A DNA stretch of 7,277 nucleotides, taken from contig DWWI01000110.1 of assembly GCA_019119745.1 (NCBI GenBank), positions 1 to 7,277 of the forward strand, written 5' to 3'. Of the stretch, positions 5,327 to 7,277 are shown one piece after another. The translations under genes and the position numbers were made by a program. The notes under the pieces were generated by a model, which saw nothing but the letters and a program-made list of their open reading frames with translations, made no database searches and had not been told where the DNA came from. The first letter of the stretch is position 1. Every line of letters starts with the position of its first letter. Origin of the DNA: Candidatus Mediterraneibacter gallistercoris (GTDB lineage Bacteria; Bacillota_A; Clostridia; Lachnospirales; Lachnospiraceae).

Positions 5327-6412
5327 ATGGCTATGAATAAAAAACTTATATCCGAGATTGTATTTACTCTCCTGATGCTGGCGGCTGCAACCGCCATATC
5401 TTTTGGTTTCTTTTATCTCGGCAACAAAAATGTGGCAAATATCGCTATTGTCTATACACTTGCGCTGATCCTGACCGCACTTTATACTTCAGGCTATCTC
5501 TTCGGGATCATCACTTCGTTATTTTGTGTGATCGCTATAAATTATTTCTTTTCATATCCATATTTCAGGATCAACTTTTCCCTGAACGGATATCCTGTCA
5601 CTTTTATAGGAATGCTTGCGATCTCACTGATTACGAGTGCGACCACTACCACTCTGAAACGCCAGAGACAGGCTATTGCGGAACGCGAGAAAGCGCTTGC
5701 AGAAGCCGACAAAGAAAAACTGCGCGCCAATCTTCTCAGAGCTGTATCCCATGATCTGAGGACACCGCTTACCAGTATTATCGGATCTTCATCATCCTAT
5801 CTGGAAAATTATGCTGATCTTTCAGAGGAGGAACGGACGGAACTTGTGGGGAACATAAAGGAAGATTCTCAATGGCTCCTTAATATGGTGGAAAATCTGC
5901 TCACAGTCACCCGCATCAAAGATAATGACATAGATAAGGTAAAAAAGTCTCCCGAAGTTGTTGAAGAAGTCGTCTCTGAGGCTATACTCCGGCTTCGCAA
6001 AAGACTTCCAGACATCAAAATACGCGTAAATATGCCAAATGATTTTCTCATGCTTTCTATGGATCCGACACTCATCGAGCAGGTATTGATCAATCTGCTG
6101 GAAAATGCCCGGGTCCATTCCGGAAGTGCTGATCCTATTGACCTGATCATAGCTGAAAGTCCGGCATACATTTCATTTACAGTCCGGGATTACGGCAGGG
6201 GTATCAGTGAAAAACAACTTCCGTATATTTTCGAGGGTCAGCAGACTGTCTCCGAAACCGCGGACAGCCACAAAGGAATCGGGATCGGTCTTTCCATATG
6301 CAAGACGATTATTCAGGCACATGGTGGAGAGATCAGAGCCTCAAACCATTCCTGCGGAGCCGAATTTACTTTTACGCTCCCGAAGGAAAAGGAGGATTAC
6401 GACAATGTCTAA
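5327..6412 (+). CDS. kdpD: KdpD-type sensor histidine kinase lacking the N-terminal KdpD module
   Basis: A 361-residue membrane histidine kinase. Four hydrophobic segments (about 9-31, 38-54, 57-75, 89-105) form the compact KdpD-type (DUF4118) membrane domain. A charged coiled linker (about 110-135) follows, then the HisKA domain with the H-box AVSHDLRTPLTSI (phospho-acceptor H142) and the ATPase domain with N-box INLLENARVH (N260), G1 DYGRGI (288-293) and G2 KGIGIGLS (316-323). All kinase motifs are intact. Classical KdpD is about 900 residues and carries a large cytoplasmic N-terminal part (KdpD and Usp-like domains) that is absent here. The membrane and kinase type plus the KdpE partner point to K+ or osmotic/envelope sensing, but no transporter gene adjoins, so the symbol is by family only. 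The start is uncertain: ATG at 5327 or 5333, neither with a good ribosome binding site. The 3' end overlaps the regulator gene by 8 bases. Confidence 0.85.
   Translation: MAMNKKLISEIVFTLLMLAAATAISFGFFYLGNKNVANIAIVYTLALILTALYTSGYLFGIITSLFCVIAINYFFSYPYFRINFSLNGYPVTFIGMLAISLITSATTTTLKRQRQAIAEREKALAEADKEKLRANLLRAVSHDLRTPLTSIIGSSSSYLENYADLSEEERTELVGNIKEDSQWLLNMVENLLTVTRIKDNDIDKVKKSPEVVEEVVSEAILRLRKRLPDIKIRVNMPNDFLMLSMDPTLIEQVLINLLENARVHSGSADPIDLIIAESPAYISFTVRDYGRGISEKQLPYIFEGQQTVSETADSHKGIGIGLSICKTIIQAHGGEIRASNHSCGAEFTFTLPKEKEDYDNV
6387..6395 (+). promoter_or_regulatory. Ribosome binding site that fixes the kdpE start
   Basis: AAAAGGAGG lies inside the 3' end of the kinase gene, 9 bases before ATG 6405. 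The reading frame is open upstream to an ATG at 6207, but that stretch encodes only kinase sequence in another frame. The strong site plus the onset of the receiver-domain fold right after 6405 decides the start. Confidence 0.85.
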
Positions 6413-7112
6413 ATGCACAGTTCTGATTATAGAAGACGAAAAGAATATACAGACCTTTATGGGAAAGGTTCTTAAACGCCATGAATACCGGGTTCTGTAT
6501 GCTGATACCGGCACCCAGGGCCTCGAAGTGATACGTTCCCAGTGTCCGGATATCATTCTTCTGGATCTTGGGCTTCCGGATATGAATGGCGACAGTCTCA
6601 TCCGCGAAGTCCGAACATGGAGCAGTATTCCTATCATCGTAATATCGGCACGTACGGCGGAACGTGAAAAAGTTCTGGCTCTGGATCTGGGCGCAGACGA
6701 TTACATAACCAAGCCGTTTGGGACGTCAGAGCTTCTTGCCCGGATACGTGCTTCACTGCGTCACAGCAACCGCCTTCGGACTGACAGTGAACTTTATATC
6801 CGCCCGTACAGGCACGCCGGCATGATACTGGATTTTTCAAAGCGTCTGCTTAAAGTCAATAACGAAGAGGTTCATCTGACACCGATTGAATATAAAATCG
6901 TTGCCTACCTTGCCCAGAATTCCGGAAAAGTGATCACCTATTCTGCTATTCTGTCAAATGTATGGGGACCTTACGCCGACGGGGATAACAAAATCCTGCG
7001 TGTAAATATGGCGAATATCCGTCGTAAGATTGAAGATGATCCCGCGCAGCCGAAATATATCTTCACGGAAGTCGGCGTCGGATATCGAATGGCTGAAGAC
7101 GAGGAAGAGTGA
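6405..7112 (+). CDS. kdpE: KdpE-family response regulator (OmpR/PhoB class)
   Basis: This 235-residue DNA-binding response regulator has a receiver domain (about 1-118) with acidic pocket E10-D11, phospho-acceptor D54 in LLDLGLPDMNG, S81 in VISAR and K103 in TKPFG. A winged-helix effector domain (about 130-230) follows, with HLTPIEYKIVAYLAQNSGKV and a recognition region ending in KILRVNMANIRRKIEDDP and TEVGVGYRM. The details DLGLPD, LTPIE, VWGP, and EDDPAQPKYIFTEVGVGYR are typical of KdpE rather than of PhoB or OmpR generally. It should be phosphorylated by the adjacent kinase, with which it overlaps by 8 bases, so the two are translationally coupled. The classical target is the kdpFABC K+ pump operon, but no pump gene is present in this window. 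The C-terminus ends in a short acidic tail (EDEEE). Transcription ends at the strong palindrome 22 bases downstream. Confidence 0.92.
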   Translation: MSKCTVLIIEDEKNIQTFMGKVLKRHEYRVLYADTGTQGLEVIRSQCPDIILLDLGLPDMNGDSLIREVRTWSSIPIIVISARTAEREKVLALDLGADDYITKPFGTSELLARIRASLRHSNRLRTDSELYIRPYRHAGMILDFSKRLLKVNNEEVHLTPIEYKIVAYLAQNSGKVITYSAILSNVWGPYADGDNKILRVNMANIRRKIEDDPAQPKYIFTEVGVGYRMAEDEEE

Positions 7113-7133
7113 TATCGCAAACTGCTATATAAC

Positions 7134-7175
7134 GAAAAATACATCCGCAGGGAATTCCCTGCGGATGTATTTTTC
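7134..7175. terminator. Bidirectional intrinsic terminator (perfect 42-base palindrome)
   Basis: The left half (7134-7154) is the exact reverse complement of the right half (7155-7175), centred on GAATTC. The core ATACATCCGCAGGG stem is flanked by AAAAA on the left and TTTTT on the right. Each strand therefore presents a GC-rich stem followed by a U-tract, suitable to stop both kdpE from the left and the convergent gene from the right. Confidence 0.92.
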
Positions 7176-7188
7176 ATTTATTATGACT

Positions 7189-7277
7189 TTATTCTTCTTC
7201 GTCTGCTGAAGCACTTTCATCTTCTGGTATCTCTGTTTCCACTGCTGTTTCTTCTGCGTTTGTTTCTTCAGCATTCG
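7189..7277 (-). CDS. C-terminal end of an unidentified protein with an acidic tail, truncated by window edge
   Basis: Read on the minus strand into the stop TAA at 7189-7191, the last 28 residues run from NAEETNAEETAVETE through IPEDESASADEEE. They are strongly acidic, rich in Glu, Ala and Thr, and include a tandem NAEET pair encoded by slightly different codons (AATGCTGAAGAAACA, AACGCAGAAGAAACA). The reading is supported by the convergent terminator 13 bases beyond the stop. The tail looks disordered and gives no family assignment. Acidic tails of this kind occur on several unrelated clostridial proteins, including chaperones, translocation and division proteins. The main body lies outside the window. 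Confidence 0.65.
   Translation of the reverse strand, partial: NAEETNAEETAVETEIPEDESASADEEE

Noticed and set aside
5822..6171. Two overlapping minus-strand open frames opposite the kinase gene
   Set aside because: They overlap each other in different frames and lie across the intact HisKA/ATPase coding sequence. Neither shows protein-family character.
6207..6404. A 66-residue N-terminal extension of the response regulator starting at ATG 6207
   Set aside because: It lies wholly inside the kinase gene in another frame, looks like random Arg/Ser-rich sequence, and the strong ribosome binding site at 6387-6395 plus the receiver fold place the start at 6405.

Overview
The window reads as core chromosome of a Gram-positive, moderately AT-rich Clostridia bacterium, most likely Lachnospiraceae. 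The reasons are the clostridial-style GlgC N-terminus, a DnaD-type replication protein paired with a DnaI/DnaC-type ATPase (the Firmicutes way of loading the replicative helicase), the long (394-residue) form of PRPP synthetase, and strong GGAGG-type ribosome binding sites. There are no transposases, integrases, phage structural genes, CRISPR arrays, tRNA or rRNA. The lineage is inferred from protein character, not from a search.

Layout. 1-185 (minus) is the start of glgC, cut by the window edge. 186-397 is a divergent, very AT-rich intergenic region with one good -10 element facing each way. 398-1774 is murC (cell wall precursor synthesis). 1775-2015 is a 241-base intergenic region that holds three or four same-strand DnaA-box-like 9-mers, a promoter and a hairpin leader. 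2016-5260 is a tight three-gene run on the plus strand: a DnaD-domain replication initiation protein, a DnaI/DnaC-like helicase-loader ATPase, and prs (PRPP synthetase). The second and third genes have 12-base and 1-base-overlap junctions. After 66 bases containing a GC-rich hairpin comes a two-component pair in which the genes overlap by 8 bases: a short KdpD-type histidine kinase (5327-6412) and a KdpE-type response regulator (6405-7112). A perfect 42-base palindrome (7134-7175) with A-run and T-run flanks acts as a bidirectional terminator between kdpE and the acidic C-terminus of a convergent minus-strand gene (7189-7277, cut by the edge).

How the genes fit together. The central operon couples the machinery that loads the replicative helicase (DnaD-like plus DnaI-like) with production of PRPP, the precursor for nucleotide, histidine, tryptophan and NAD synthesis. 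The DnaA-box cluster lies directly upstream of its promoter. This suggests that the initiator DnaA, or its nucleotide state, adjusts expression of its own downstream partners. That regulatory link is the most interesting observation here. It rests on motif reading and is not proven. The Kdp-type sensor/regulator pair has no K+ transporter genes beside it in this window, and its kinase lacks the large cytoplasmic N-terminal KdpD module, so its signal and targets are open. Apart from these points I see ordinary, well-preserved housekeeping genes and no clear novel system.
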